NCBI RefSeq assembly: GCF_963678635.1
Contig: NC_087063.1
Coordinates: forward strand, 70,083,617-70,147,616
DNA: 64,000 nt
Direction of reading: 5' to 3'
Source: Symsagittifera roscoffensis
Lineage: Eukaryota; Xenacoelomorpha; Acoela; Convolutidae
Below, one piece after another: positions 33,691 to 46,620 of the stretch. Made by a program: the position numbers and the translations under genes. Numbering within the stretch: the stretch's first letter is position 1; the number at the start of each line of letters is the position of its first letter. The notes below the pieces were generated by a model. It was not told the DNA's origin, did no database searches, and worked only from the letters and a program-made list of their open reading frames with translations.

Positions 33691-36079
33691 TTTTTTGATC
33701 GAAAAACCTCCAGAAATGGCTCACAAAAGTTAAATCTTTGCTTTTAGGAAGAATATATGAGTTGAAAGCCCAGAGATAACATTAAATGGCTAATTTTTTA
33801 ATCAAATATTAAAGTTTTTCAAAATTCAGAGTTCAACTAGAAAGGTTAATCATTATGGTAATCAGGGGCGCATTTAGGGACGGCGGGGCATTTGAGGATC
33901 CCCACAGGATTTCGACCCCCTGCCGACCCATAGGGTCCCTAATTTGGTAATTTTTAAGAAATCCAACTTTGGCCGACCCAGCTTAAAATTTTTATAACCG
34001 GCGCCAATAAATACTAATTTTAAGGGGCAGCGCGCGCTAAAAAACGCAATTTTTTGATCAAAAATTATTAAAAAGTGAAGGTTATCTTAATTCGTATACT
34101 GTGTACAAAAAATCTTTCTATTCGATTTTAATCGATTATAATTTTTTTTGTTTGCCTAATTTTTCTTCGACCTTTCTTATGTTTTTTGCTTTTCGTAGAC
34201 GTTGGCTTTGTTCAGAAATTTGTTTAGAAAAACTCAGAAATTTGTTTAAAAATTTTAAATAAATTCAAAATTTCAACATTTTTTCTTTCATTTCTCCATT
34301 GAAGTTGTTTCTGATGCCCCTTTTATGTTTTTTAACAACAAAAATTTTAGCCAATTGCTTTGGTATCAAGATTTATTGTCTTTGAAGTGTTCTGGGATCG
34401 CTCGGAAACTCAATTTGTTCGACCTCAAAAAAAGTCGAGAAAACCCTAGATCTGCCCCTGATGTTAATCTTATTACTTTCGAAAGATCAAGAGAACAACC
34501 GTCACAATACCCCCGTTCAGGTATAAGTGGCTTACTGGAGATTTCCATTTTAGCCATTCACGGATTTTGAAAGTGACTTTTATATGAAATCGGCATGTAT
34601 AATAAACGTTCAAACTAAACTTGCTTACAAAAGTTTGGATATGGTATGCGTTTTGTGTACCCTTAGTCACGTTATTTATCGTTATAGATAATTTTTTCCA
34701 AAATGAGGCTGTTAATAGGATCAATTTTGCTTTCCATCAATGTTCAATTCTGAAACTTATGGTTCCGCTGAAAAAAATTCAGGGTGTTTTTGTATGCAGG
34801 CGAGCGTTAGCTAGAGTTTGTTTTTCTATGAAACTAAGACTACTGCTTAAATTCTAAGACTACTGCATGAATCTAAGACTACTGCTTAGATTTACAAAGT
34901 TATAAAGGGTCAAACTTTGCTTTCAAAATACAACTATGCGACGGCTGTAATCAATTCATAAACGATAATAATCTCTCTTTTTGAAATCAAACGATACTCA
35001 ACTATAATACTTTATAATGTGTTATAATCGATTATGAATCCATGAACTTATGTTTTTCTAAGCAAATGGTAGGCACTGTTGAAAAAGCAGGAAACAATTC
35101 AGAGAGATCCAGAAATTATTCAGGAATCATTAAGATTTGGTACAGTGCTGATTAAAAATATACGTTTGAAACGCATAAAACTTGAAAAACTAAACGCACT
35201 TTACTCATACTGGCTTTACAATAGCTGCAAAATGACGATGGCTAAACGGGCCAAATATGTTTCGCAAAATTCCGGCCCGTAACTTACTGTAAACTTACCG
35301 GGCCAACTTCTGACAAAAGATATCAAACTGAGCCACTAATGAAGTACATCTAAATTAAAGAAAGGTATAAGGTAAAAACATTGTGTAAAAATGAATAACT
35401 GTTCAATACCAAAAACAATTCCGTATACTTTGAAACATTTTTTTACTTAAAAACAAATTTTAAACATTTTCCTCATTTTTTTGGAAAATTTACTCCTCCT
35501 ATTTTGTTGGGTTTAATAAGAGAGAAGGCTCACGTCATTTAGTTTTCTTAGTGTTTAAACAGTTTGGTTTGGCTAGAAAAACTTAAAAGGCAATCCGTTT
35601 TTGGGCTAAGTTTTTGCGCCCGAACTTTGATGAACCAACTTCACCTCATTCAATCTGCTTAAATTATCAGCAAGATTTGTCTTCATCGTCTTTCATGTTA
35701 AGTCAGACCAACTAAGTGAGAAAAATGCATTCTATTTTTCAAATTTTTTTTGCGTTTCGTCTGGATAGTTTAAATCAGCTCTGTACTCAAAGTCTAAATC
35801 AGCACTTTTCAACATATTCGCCATTGTTTTTTGGCTTGAACTATCTTTAAAATCTTTTGCGGCCTATATAACTAGAAGCAAAACAAAAAAGAGCAAATTA
35901 TTGATCAAAACGTTACCAAACTCTGCCATTAGCTCATTGTGCTTGTTAAATTTGCCGAGAAACTGAATTTTTGATGCCAGCATGAGCTCTTTTTTGAATA
36001 AAAAATCTAAATGCTGACCTTTTGAAACAGAAAAAATGACCAAAATAATGAAAAAGTAACTTAAAAAACAAAGATTTAC
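33691..36079. other. Last intron, proximal part
   Basis: Intronic DNA between exon 4 and the minisatellite. A patch at 33,860-34,040 is much richer in G and C (gggg/cccc runs, 'ggcgcc') and looks like a fragment of a different element. ORFs at 34.3-34.9 and 35.1-35.3 kb show no domains. ATCGATTATAAT motifs occur near 34,120 and 35,010. Confidence 0.5.
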
Positions 36080-36267
36080 CTCTTGTTCCGACCGTGGTAA
36101 TCCCCCTCTCAGAAATCCATATAGACACCTAGCAGATTTATTATCACGCTCTGTCATGAATAGAGCGCTGCCACTGTCGCCATAACAAGGGCCTTTCTGT
36201 CCATTTTTATTATCTGGTCCATATGTAACCGCATGAATTTCGTTCTTGACCTTACCATCAAACATTA
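36080..36267 (-). CDS. S1 serine protease, exon 4 (catalytic serine)
   Basis: Acceptor GATCTGCAG precedes 36,267 and donor GAG|GTAAAT follows 36,080, giving 188 bases (two leading bases, then 62 codons, ending phase 0). It encodes KGPCYGDSGSALF, the active-site block GDSGG with Ser for the last Gly, and later RCLYGFLRGG, the usual strand after the active serine. The residue six before the catalytic serine (chymotrypsin position 189) is Gly. Trypsin has Asp there, so trypsin-like specificity is unlikely. The cysteine expected before this block (C182) appears replaced in MFDG. Confidence 0.85.
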
Positions 36268-37120
36268 CTGCAGATCAAAAAACTTGAGACTCGCCAATTT
36301 CTCGTGACTTGATTTATTATGTTTAAAATATGAACAAATTTTGACAAAATAAGCGCGGCAATCAAAAAAATTAAACGGCGAACGTGTACTGACGCATGAA
36401 GATTGTGAGAGAAAAAATTTGCAGTTGCAGACATTTTGACGCCAAAATCGGATTGATTTTCCTTTCCCGCATCCAGTTTCAAGCGTTAATAATCGATTAT
36501 ATTACGATTTTAGTACCAGTATCACTAAAATTGAGAAACAATCGATTTTAATCAATTAATAATCGATATTAATCTCTCTTTTTAAAATCAAATTATAAGT
36601 ATTTATAATTCATTATAATCAATTATAATCAATCACTGGTTCGTCTTTTTTTCAAAACAATTATAATCGATTATTATTGATTAAAATCCATTATTTTTAT
36701 TCAAATTTCTAATTCATTAGTTTTGCACAATAATCCATTCTAATCGGTTATAATTGATTATAGTCCCTTTGTTTGTCCATTTTTGTCTTCAAAATTGCAT
36801 GTAAATTGCTTATATTTTATGCTTTTTGTGGACGTTGGTTCCTATGAAAAACGAGAAAAATATGTTTTTTAATTTTTCCAATTAATTCAAATTTATAAGT
36901 TTTTTTTTTATTTCTTCCCCATTAGAGTTGTTTTGCGATGCAAATTTTAAGCTTTTTCAAACACCAAAACATCAGCAAATTGATTTAGTTTCATGATTGA
37001 TTCGGAAAATTTCTTTTTCATCTACCGCGAGAAACTTTCCATTCATATGAAAGGATCTCTATGAAACTTTTGTTTCGTGGTAAAACTTTGTGTTCAGATG
37101 AACCAAAGTGTTCAAGAGAT

Positions 37121-37144
37121 CTCTCTCTCTCTCTCTCTCTCTCT
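37121..37144. repeat. (TC)n microsatellite
   Basis: An uninterrupted TC run of about 12 copies in the intron upstream of exon 4. On the gene strand it reads (GA)n. Confidence 0.9.
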
Positions 37145-38773
37145 TAGAGATTTCCTTTTTAACACAAAAACAATAACCCATTAGATTTAGTTCGAATAAA
37201 GGAAAATTTCGGCAAAATAAGAGATTATAATCGATTATAATTGATTATAATTGCCTTTAAGGGTTTTTACTAAGACTTATAATCAATTATAATCAATTAT
37301 AAGCGTTTATAAGAGATTATAATCACTTGGAAAACATCAAGATTATAATCAATTATAAATCCCTTAAAGAACTAATTTTGGCAATTATTATCGATTATAA
37401 TTGTCAAAAAAATCATCATAATAATCCGTTATAATCGATTATTTACGCCTAAACTTGGATGCGGGTTGATATTTAGCATCAGTAACTTCCCGCTCTTTAG
37501 AAAATGAGTTTCAACTATTATGAAATTTTCCCGTCTTTTCGATACGGTTGTACTTTGGCTCTGTTGAACGCCCTCAAAATTACTCTCTTTTTTGCCACTA
37601 AATTGCAGAGTTTGAAAAAGTTTTGAAAGGATTTTCCCGCTTATTAAGGTTTGGCCAACCAACCTGCACCGAGCTCCCTTGGATCCTAATCGGTTATAAG
37701 GTCAATATATAGACAATTTTTATGTAACTACAAAATAATCTATTATAATCCATTAAAAATCTATTATTATGATACTATTTTTCGAAGCAATAAAATCCAT
37801 TATAATCGAATATAATCGATTTTTCTTGAGTTTTTTTCCACAAAATTTAAGTTGAGTTATGATCCATTTTTATCTATTAAAACTTTCAGGGTCTCAATGC
37901 GGGCATCAATTAAGTTTTAGCTGGTTTGACAATGTTTTTTAGTTGTTGTTAGTTCGGATTACCTTTTTTCTCAAAATTTCATTTTGTTTATTTTTTTTCG
38001 ATTTTTTTTTTCATATTTTTCGAAAAAAAACTTAAAAATAAGCGGCCTCAAAAATCACCAAAAACGACGAAACCATTGCCATTTAGGAGTAAATCATTGA
38101 GGTCTAGCATTACTCATTCGTAAACTTAATATTTTTATTATTTTACTTCACCAGGGTCCTCGACGTATGTTACCTGTTTCCAGGGTCCATACGATTACCA
38201 GTTTACCCGCGGATGGTTGTCCTTGTGGAAATTACTTGTTTCAATTATTTGGTCGGAGAGGGCAGCCAAACAAAGAAGACTTATTAAAACCATTAGATTT
38301 GAATTCTACTTTCCTGGGGGGGTTGTATTATGTACTTCAGAAAAGTTTTTAAAAGTATTTTTGTTTAAGAATACCATTTGCCATTTTAACTGCCCTGTCC
38401 GATTAGTCGTTTTCAGCTGCATACCAAATCGCAGAGAAGATTTTTTCGAATTTTTTGCGACATGAGAAAGTTCGAGAAATCCAAATTTCTACTAGATTCC
38501 GGGGCTGAAGTTTTTTTTCCAAATTTTAATTTTTTTTTTGTGTGTGCGGTAAGAAGTAGGTTCAACTGCAGGCTCTCCCCCCTCCCTACGTTCATCTAAT
38601 TGTCGCCCCCATCATAATTATCGATTATCATAATTATCTGCCAACCTCCCCCCTTACCCTATATCGTGCTCTCTCAGACCAGTCTCTCTTAAAGTAAAAC
38701 TATTTCACTCAAACGTAGTAAATAACAACCCCCAACCCATCTATTGAATAACACTTGGCCTAAATGGGTGTCA

Positions 38774-38874
38774 GGTACGAGAGACCGTAAACTCGGCGAG
38801 CGTTGGGTACGAGACGCCGTGAATTCGGTTGGCATTGGGTACGTGAGGCCGTGAACTCGGTGGGCGTTGGGTAC
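38774..38874. repeat. GC-rich 32-bp tandem repeat, three units
   Basis: GGTACG starts occur at 38,774, 38,806, 38,838 and 38,870, exactly 32 bases apart. Each unit has ggtacgagac, ccgtgaa and tcggnnggc. It stands out in GC content from its AT-rich setting. Confidence 0.85.
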
Positions 38875-39219
38875 TTAAGTTAAAAGTCAAGGCTCCACTT
38901 AATGGATCTTAACAGCCTCCCAGCCTGCCTTTTCTTAAATAAATATTGTTCCATGTCATTAAAAGATGATCTCTGATCATGCTGTAAGTTTTTTTTAAAG
39001 CAAAATAAAGCTAACTCTCGCATCACGTTGATATCAAAAAAAACTGTCAAAAAATTAATTTTGGACAATAAGGGAAGAATTCTATGTAGATGCAACATAT
39101 TATGCTAATAAGATAGAACTATCGATTTTTTTTAATAGTTTCTCATCAAACAGTGAATATTCAGTGATTAACTTTAAGCATCACAGTTTTATAAGGAAAT
39201 TGTGACAGAAGTTTGTTCT

Positions 39220-42200
39220 TGTTGTTGTTCCGACTTTCCTAACGAAAGTAACGGAATACTTGTGCTCGGGTGGTTTTTTTTCTTCAGACAAATTTGACTT
39301 TTTAACTAACCATTTTTGCATTTTTGACGGATAATTTTGTATCATTCGAAAGATAATTTTGCCCTGAGCTTAAATTTGAAAAGATATTTTACCTGTGGTT
39401 ATTTTTCGCAATGTTATGTGGGTTTAAAGATTGCCATTTTGGACAATTTGAGACATTCAAACGCGATATAATTCGCGCTATTAACGCGTAACATAAGCGG
39501 CGATTTAAACTGTCTTAGAAAGTGTTCTTGAATAGTTTGAAGGAAGCTCACTGGCCAAAGTTGATTTGTTTAAAGGAGCGAAACCTATTCTTTGTACTTT
39601 TTATGGCGAGTGCAAGAAAAACTGAAAACTATTAGTTCAATTGAGCTGGAATTCAAAACCTTAATAAAAAAACCTAAACTAATTTTTTCTTCAGAATAAC
39701 TGAACCTTTTTTAACTAAGCATTTTTTACGAAATTATTTTTACATCAGTCAAAAAAATTGGTTGTCCTTAGCTTATATTTGAAAAGATGTTCACCTGTGA
39801 CCATTTTTCATAAAGTTATGAGGGTTTAAAGACTACCATTTTGGCCAATTTGGGACAATTAAAACGCATGAGCGGAGAATTAACCCCTCATAGAAATCGT
39901 TTCAAGTTGGGTGAAACAGGCAATTTGTCAAAAATTCTACCTTACTAGGACCGAAACTCATCATTTTATAGCGTGATGGGTGATGATTTAAGAAAAACTC
40001 GAAGTTTACGTATTTTTTTTTCATTTTTTTAAACTCATCATTTTTTAAAAGCGACTTCTGCTTCAGAGACCTTAATGGACAATTGGAACAATCAGGGCTT
40101 TGCCCTGATACGAGCAGTCATGTTGTTCCGACTTTCGTAACGGAAATGACGGAATAAGATCGACCGTACAATCCCCCCCCCCCCAAATCAACTTAGAGGG
40201 TAGAAATATGGATTTTTCATAAACTAACTTCAAGTATAGAGTGCAAAATTAACTTAATTACTACATAAAACTGAATTAAAACATTTCAATATATTTAGTG
40301 TACTTAACAGCATACAAATGCAATCCCGCACAAAGATAAGAAAGCCAATTTTGTTTTTGCATTTGTATGAACTGCATATTTTATACAGAGTTATTTTTCA
40401 AAATTAATACATATCTGGAGAGGGCGTTCTACGGTAGGTCGCTTAGGAAGGGGGGATTTTACGATTGATTCACGTAATATTTGGGCTCGGGGTGGGTTTT
40501 TTTTCTTCACACAACTTTTGACTTTTTAACCAACTATTTTTGACGGAATTTTTTGTATCATTCGAAAGGTATTGTTGTCCTGTGATCTTTTTTTTTAAAG
40601 TTATGGGGTTTAAAGATAGCCCTTTTGACCAATATGAGACAAGAAACGCGCAATATATTTCGCGCAATTAACGCGTAAGCGGTGGTTAAATGCGTCTTAG
40701 AAATTGTTCCAAATTGGTTAAAAGAAACTTATTTGCCGTAATTGATTTGCTAAAAGGAGCGAATCTGTCCTTCGTGCTTATATGGCGTGGGGGATGATTT
40801 ACGCAAAAAAAACATCTCAATTTTTAGAAAAAATTTTATTTTAGTTTATCACGTTTCATTTTAGTTTATCACATTAAATTTTCTTTTATTACTACTGCTT
40901 CATGTACCTTAAAAGGCAGCCGTATTATTCAGAGATTTGCCCTGATATGATCAGTCTTGTTCCGATTTTCGTAACGAAAATAACGGAATCTTTGTGCTCG
41001 GGGTGGGTTTTTTTTCTTCAGACAAATTTCAATTTCTTATTTCTACTTTTTTGACGGAATATTTTATATCATTCGAAAGATATTGTTGTCCTGAGCATAA
41101 CTTCAGAAGCCATTTCACTTGTGATCATTTTTTGTAAAGTTATTGGGTTTAAAGATTGCCCTTTTGGTCAATTCGAGACAATAAACGCGCAATGTATTTC
41201 GCGCAATTAACGCGTAAGCGGAGGTTAAATCCAACGTAGAAATCGTTTCAAATTGGTTGAAGGAAAATCATTTGCCATAGTTGGTTTGTAAAAGGAGCGA
41301 AATTCATCACGTTGTACTTTATAGGATATCATGTGGGGTAATGATTTCCACAAAAAAATCTGAAAAAAGTCTTTATATTTTTTTATATTCAATTTTTTCA
41401 TGTTATTACAGCTCCATAGACCTTAAAATGTCACCACTAATGAAACCTTAACAATTAGGGTATTGCGCTGATACCAGCAGTCTTGTTCCATTGAAAACCA
41501 AACACTTCCATCGATTGCAATATCTTTTGTCCCATTAGTGTGACAATGATAAGGCTAATTAATAACATCAGAAGCTACGAAGATTGCAATACATATTTTT
41601 GAAGCTTTTCAAGTATTTAACCAACCGTTGCGCAAATTACAAAATACTGCGAAAATTTATTTTTAAATTTTCTGTACAAATGTCCGAAGCTTAATCATTC
41701 ACTAAGTGCAAAAATTATCCAGACTATTTCGAGAAAAAATGTGTCATAAAAAATATCATGAAATAAATAAATTGTACATAAGATTACAGAAAACAAGACG
41801 GATGTCTTCTGTTTTATTTTTTTTTTTTCATTTTTCCTTCTCCCGAAGATGAAGAAAAAATTATAGTTTTAGTGTATTAGTGTATATATTTTTCACTTAA
41901 ATTATGGCCAATTTTGTTGTTCTAATTGAACAATTTCGCAGCTCATATAAAACCTGTGCTTTGTTTCTGGTAAAATAATGAGAGTTAGAAATATGTCCAA
42001 GTTACTAGGGCCAGTTAAATAGAGACCTGTTAACTAGAGGCCCGTAAAGTTTTCGAGGATACGACCAGATAAAAATTGTTTTAAATTGCATTAGGGGCAT
42101 GCTAATTGACACAAATGAAGGGCCATTAAATGTGAACTAGAAATATTCTTCGTGTTTTGCTTTGAATTTGGGGGAAAATTGGAACAAAAAGAAAAATCAT

Positions 42201-44130
42201 AGTATCAAAATTATATCAAAATTTGATTTTAAATTTTATTCAAAATTTTCCAGAGCCTTGATTCAATACAGCCTTTTTTTGTTCCGATTTTTGTAACAAA
42301 AGTAACGGAATATTTGAGCTCGGGGTCGTTTTTTTCTTCGGACAAATTTCGACTTTTTAACTAGCCATTTTTGACGGATTTTTTGTTTATAACATTCAAA
42401 AAGGTTTTGTTGTCCTGAGCTCTAGTTTTAAAAGATATTTCACATGTGATGTAAGCTTATCGGGGTTTTAGGGTTACCATTTCGCCAATTTGGGGATATT
42501 AACGCGCGAAATATTTTGCGCTATTAACGCGTAAGCGGAGATTCAATTCGCTTGAGTAATTTTTTCAAATTAGTTCAACGAAGTTTTTTGTCGTAATTGG
42601 TTTGTAAAAGGTGCAAAATCTATCCTTTTGTACTTTATATGGCGTGGGGGGATGATTTTTGCGAATCATGAGTTTTCCATTTTATTATTGCTCCATAGAC
42701 CTTAGAAGGCATTCGGAACATTCAGGGCTTCGGCCTGATACGATCAATTTTGTCTTAATTCACACTAGATTAGACTTATTGTTTCCACCTGTATCAAGCG
42801 GCACTCTGTAACAGTCGGTTGAGAGGGAACACATTTTTGCTCCGAGTTTGGTTACGAAAGTAACGGAATATTTGTGCTCGGGATTGATTTTTTTCTTCAG
42901 ACAAATTTTGACCTTTTAACTAGCCATTTTTGACGGATTTTTTAAAAATCATTCGAATTGTTTTTTGTTTTTAGCTTAAATTTGAAAACACTTTTCCCCT
43001 GTGATCGTTTTTTGCAAAGTTTTGGCCACTTTGGTACAATTAATGGGGGATATACTTCGCGCTTTTAACGCGTAAGCGGATATTCAATCCAGCTTAGAAA
43101 TTGTTCCAATTTTGTTTTTTAGAAATTTATTTGCCATTATTGATTTTTTAATAGGCGCTAAATCTATCACTTTGTACTTTAGATTGCGTGTGGGGAGATG
43201 ACGTTTGCTTAAAAAACTCAAGTTTAAGAAAAATCCAAAAAATAAGAAAAATTTAAGAATCGTTTTTTTTTTACATTCATCACATTTAATTTTTTCATGT
43301 TATCACTGCTCCATAGACCTCAAAAGGCAATCGGAACATTCAGGGCTTGACCTGAACCGAGCTATGTTGTTCCTACTTTCATAACAAACATAACCGAAGA
43401 TTTGTGCTCGAGGTGGTTTTTTCTTCAGACAAACTTCGATTTTTCATAAGCATTGCTTAAAAATTTTTCATCCACGAAATACTCTGATTACAAAATGTGA
43501 GAAGTCTGTATGTTCAAATAGGGAGACAAGAAACTGCTAAAGCTCTCTTGATCTAAAATGAACCTGTCTTGATATATCTCCGATATATATAATTTTTGCG
43601 CAGCTTTTTGCATGTTAGTATTTATGTTTGGTGAACAGCAAAAAAAATATGTTCATCAAAAAAACAACTAAGCCGTTTCTATACAGTTTTAGCAACTTGA
43701 ATATTGCAAAAATGATTGTGATAATTGTTCAGATTGTTTCCGAAAAAGTGAAAGAATTTTAACATAATTCAAACTGTTTTGTTGTCTTGAGTTCAAAACT
43801 AAAAAGGTAATACACCTGTGATTATTTTTTTTGTAACATATTTTGTGCCAATAAGGCGTAAGCGGAGATTGAACCAGTCTTAGAAATCGTTCCAAATCGG
43901 TTGAAGGAAACTTACTTGCCATAATTGAATCTTACTAAGCAAAACCTATCACTTTGTGCTTTATATGGCGTGTTGGGAGATGGTTTTCATAAAAAATCTC
44001 AAACTTTAGGGAAAAAAGTTGTTTTATTTCTTTACATATATTTTTTTCATGTTATTACTGCTCCATAGACCCTAAAAGGCAGTCGGAACGTTCAGGGCTT
44101 CGCCCTGATACAATCAGTCTTGTTCCTCTG
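39220..44130 (+). repeat. Array of the TTCCG interspersed family (left inverted arm)
   Basis: Successive units start with 'gttccgactttcgtaacg' near 39,224, 40,132, 40,957, 42,280, 42,842 and 43,371. Most close with 'ctccatagaccttaaaaggcag', 'cggaacattcagggcttcgccctgata'-type blocks (quoted in parts). Inside are conserved blocks 'cttcagacaaattt', 'ttgacgga', 'gttgtcctgag', 'cctgtgatc', 'cgcg..attaacgcgtaagcgg' and 'tatggcgtg'. No protein frame is conserved, so the element looks non-autonomous. The part 39,276-40,945 is collinear and inverse to 61,403-59,690. Confidence 0.8.
40093..40107. other. Conserved repeat-family hairpin CAGGGC-TTT-GCCCTG
   Basis: A perfect six-base-pair stem with a three-base loop at the unit end. 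An equivalent lies at 44,093-44,107 with loop TTC, a variant at 42,724 and a shorter inverse form at 60,557-60,571. Confidence 0.8.
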
Positions 44131-44149
44131 CCAAGCGGAGCTAGTGTAT

Positions 44150-45110
44150 CCTTTTGCCAATGCTTGCCTGTCGCTTGTCACGAATTATCATTTTGTTATG
44201 ACCCGGGTTGACCAAAAATGGTAATCATACAGTTCCATAAACTAGGTCTATGGAAAAATACTAATCATACAGCTTTCACACATTTTGCTAAAATGTTGCG
44301 TCGAATTTTCGAAATACTTTTCTCTTGTTTTGGCATAAAATCCCGTGTATCTTACTAAATAAAAAAGAAAAACTTTTTGTCAAAAACTATGCTAATCATA
44401 CAATTTCTATATATGGAAAATTTATGACTAGCACTTTTTTGATGGCGACGACAAAAATTTTTCAAAGTATTTTTGAAATTGCCCCCAAAAATTTTTTTGT
44501 GTTTTTTTTTCAATCGCAAATTGATTTTCTTACTCAAACAAATTTTTTGCGTGTTTAACGTAGACCTGGATATACTAGTATTGGATTGTTTTTTCCTTTT
44601 CTCTTCAAAATTTTTTTCAAAAGCTCTTCTTTCCTTTGTATGACATGTTTTTGTATGCTTTGATCAATGTCTGGTAATTTAAAAATTCAAATTTCAGAAA
44701 TAATCATCTTCGAAAATTTTTTGCCAAAATTTGAAAGTTCTTTACTTTCGTTATATTGTTTGTGTGAGACAGAAGTTAAAAATTTCAGGCTGTTTCCAAT
44801 GTATTTTAATGCAAGACGGCCAAATCTTTGGTTACTATGTTTGAGTAAGCAAGATTAAGTCATTTGTATTTGGTTACGAACACAACCCAAAAACTTTGAG
44901 GAATTAAAATAAATGTTTTTATTGAAAAATTCTGGTCATACATTTTCCATATATGAAAAAATACTTTTTTTCATACCATATATGAAAAAAATCACAGACA
45001 TTTTATGCAAGTTTTTGCATTTATGGAATTGCATGAAAAGTGTATGATTAGCATTTTTCCATATATGAAAATTGTATGACTAGCAAGTTTGGTCAAACCG
45101 GGGAACTTTC
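44150..45110. repeat. Region with repeated CCATATATGG-like motifs
   Basis: 'ccatatatgga/gaaaa' followed by 'tgtatgactagc' recurs near 44,400, 44,950, 44,980 and 45,055. Two more occur at 61,450-61,480 beside the right inverted arm. So this element type also lies next to both arms. No coding frame of interest. Confidence 0.55.
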
Positions 45111-45489
45111 GCCGGTTACGAAGTGTCACCTTAGCCATTCAATGATCTACGAAAGTTTTATCTAGAGTTTTTGTCTTTCTGTTTTTTTTTTCAACTGAAG
45201 TTGTCACATATCATACGAGCTTAAACTTGTATTTTAGTTATTGCTTAACAGTTTTTGACGGATTTTTATACGATCTGAAAAATTGAAGACTTTTCAGTAA
45301 AAAATGATGATTAATTAATATTTGCCTTACTGTGATTAGATTTTCTTTTAAAATGCAGTTGAATTATGTAATGAGTATGTGAAAAGTCAATTTTTTCTTA
45401 GATTTTTGTATCAGACGTTCAAAAGGTTTTTAACGAAGACTCAGCCTTAAAATGTTTCTTAATTTAATTTGAAAAATTGGTTTTTTGAC

Positions 45490-45782
45490 TTTTTTCTTCC
45501 ATTCTGATTTCTCGGAGCACGGCGGGAGAGTAATAAGTAATTCTTCTTTCCTCTGTCGGGCAAACAAGGTAATCCTGGTAATCCACCAAAGTGTTGTTGC
45601 ACATATATACGATTTCTTTGAAACCCATGCCAACGAAAGGTAAATAATCGATGTATGGTGTGTCATTCTCTAAACATGGGCGTAAAATCTTTTCCTCGTT
45701 AAATTCACCAAAGACTCGAATCAAGGCCAAATCGATTACGAAGTCGTATTCGTTAATTCTAGAAAATCCGTCGATTTCAAGG
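45490..45782 (-). CDS. S1 serine protease, exon 3 (catalytic aspartate)
   Basis: The minus strand encodes INEYDFVIDLALIRVF, the YDFxxDIALI block with the catalytic Asp. Then come ILRPCL (the C122 region) and FVGMGF (the GWG block). The proposed acceptor CCGGAAG before 45,782 gives one leading base, matching the two-base end of exon 2. A second acceptor at TTTTCTAG (exon from 45,758) keeps the same phase. The donor is less sure: AAAAA|GTCAAA after 45,490 gives the phase needed by exon 4 but is a weak site. The frame stays open to 45,464. A TAA just upstream bounds the exon on the 5' side. Confidence 0.75.
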
Positions 45783-46427
45783 CTTCCGGAAACAGAGCAG
45801 AATTAAAACATAACATTTTCATAAACATCGTGGCTGTCGTTTTTTCCGATACCGAAATGTTTTCCAAGTTACAATCATTACTAAACAAATATTTTGGTAG
45901 TAATTGAAAGGGAAACTTTTCATTTTCAAATTTTAAAAACAGACTCTTTACAGCCATAACAGCATAACAGCCATTAAAAACAGCATAACTTTACAGCCAA
46001 CTGCTTATTAAACGCTGATTATTGATTTTAGATTGAATACGGTTTTTACTCAGAAAAATCCCATCTCCTCAAAATGGACACGTTTTCTCCTGAATTTCTT
46101 CTCAAAAACATGTCGAAAAGCTTCAGAGGTTTCAAAAAAACGATAATTAACAGGACTTCAAACTTATTGATCCAACTTTTGAAGAAACTGACAAAACATT
46201 TACGCTCAGGGTGTTTTTCCTCCAGACAAGTTTCGACTTTTTATCTAGGAATTTTTGGCAGATTTTTTTTTATATCAACCGAAAGCTTTTATTGCCCTGA
46301 GCTCTTTTTAAGAAAATGTTATGAGGGTTTAAAGAATTTCAATTTCAGACAATTAACCTGCAACATATTTCTGGCATTTTTGAAGAATTGGCTATTCTAC
46401 TGTATTACATACCATGGTAACCTGAGC
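45783..46427. other. Intron 2 next to exon 3
   Basis: Frames at 45,957-45,736 (minus) and 46,074-46,448 (plus) overlap the exon or a diverged TTCCG-family copy ('cagacaagtttcgactttttatct' blocks, quoted in part) and are not separate genes. Confidence 0.5.
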
Positions 46428-46470
46428 GTGAGGTTGATTAGTCATTAAGTTAAAAAGTACAGCAAACAAA

Positions 46471-46620
46471 ATGCCGAGCTCAAAACTTTTCGAGTTTGGA
46501 GGAGTTTGTCACTCCTATGCCAGAAAGCAGAAAAGCAACGAAATCGGCGATCCAATTCAAATGAAAACTGAAGAAGATATCTTTATGAAAATCACAGGAC
46601 GATTACTAAAGATGATTTGA
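46471..46620 (+). CDS. 49-codon ORF of the 913-bp unit, copy 1
   Basis: ATG to TGA, starting MPSSKLFEFGGVCHSYARK and ending ITGRLLKMI. It is open in all three units. Differences between units include silent changes (AGC/AGT, CTA/CTG) and replacements (P/Q, Y/C, D/A). No family recognised. It lies antisense to the protease intron and may be a fragment of a longer protein. Confidence 0.35.
   Translation: MPSSKLFEFGGVCHSYARKQKSNEIGDPIQMKTEEDIFMKITGRLLKMI

Larger units (their letters stand above)
36268..39219. repeat. Intron with ATCGATTATAAT clusters
   Basis: Clusters of the motif ATAATCGATTATAAT and variants (ATTGATTA, AATCAATTA) lie at 36,488-36,760, 37,215-37,445, 37,690-37,820 and about 38,620. 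The motif is nearly self-complementary with a period of about 10 bases. A pure (TC)n run is at 37,121-37,144. A C-rich, AT-poor patch sits at 38,570-38,780. No exon-like frame was seen. Confidence 0.6.

Noticed and set aside
34325-34570. Overlapping ORFs on both strands at 34.3-34.7 kb
   Set aside because: Opposite-strand frames of similar length with no motifs in intronic DNA. Neither can be supported.
37121-37144. (TC)n run as a strong polypyrimidine tract for exon 4
   Set aside because: It lies on the plus strand. On the gene strand it reads (GA)n, and it is about 850 bases from the acceptor.
45736-45957. Separate 73-codon gene overlapping exon 3
   Set aside because: It reads the exon in another frame and its extension is intronic. 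The protease frame has the recognisable catalytic block.
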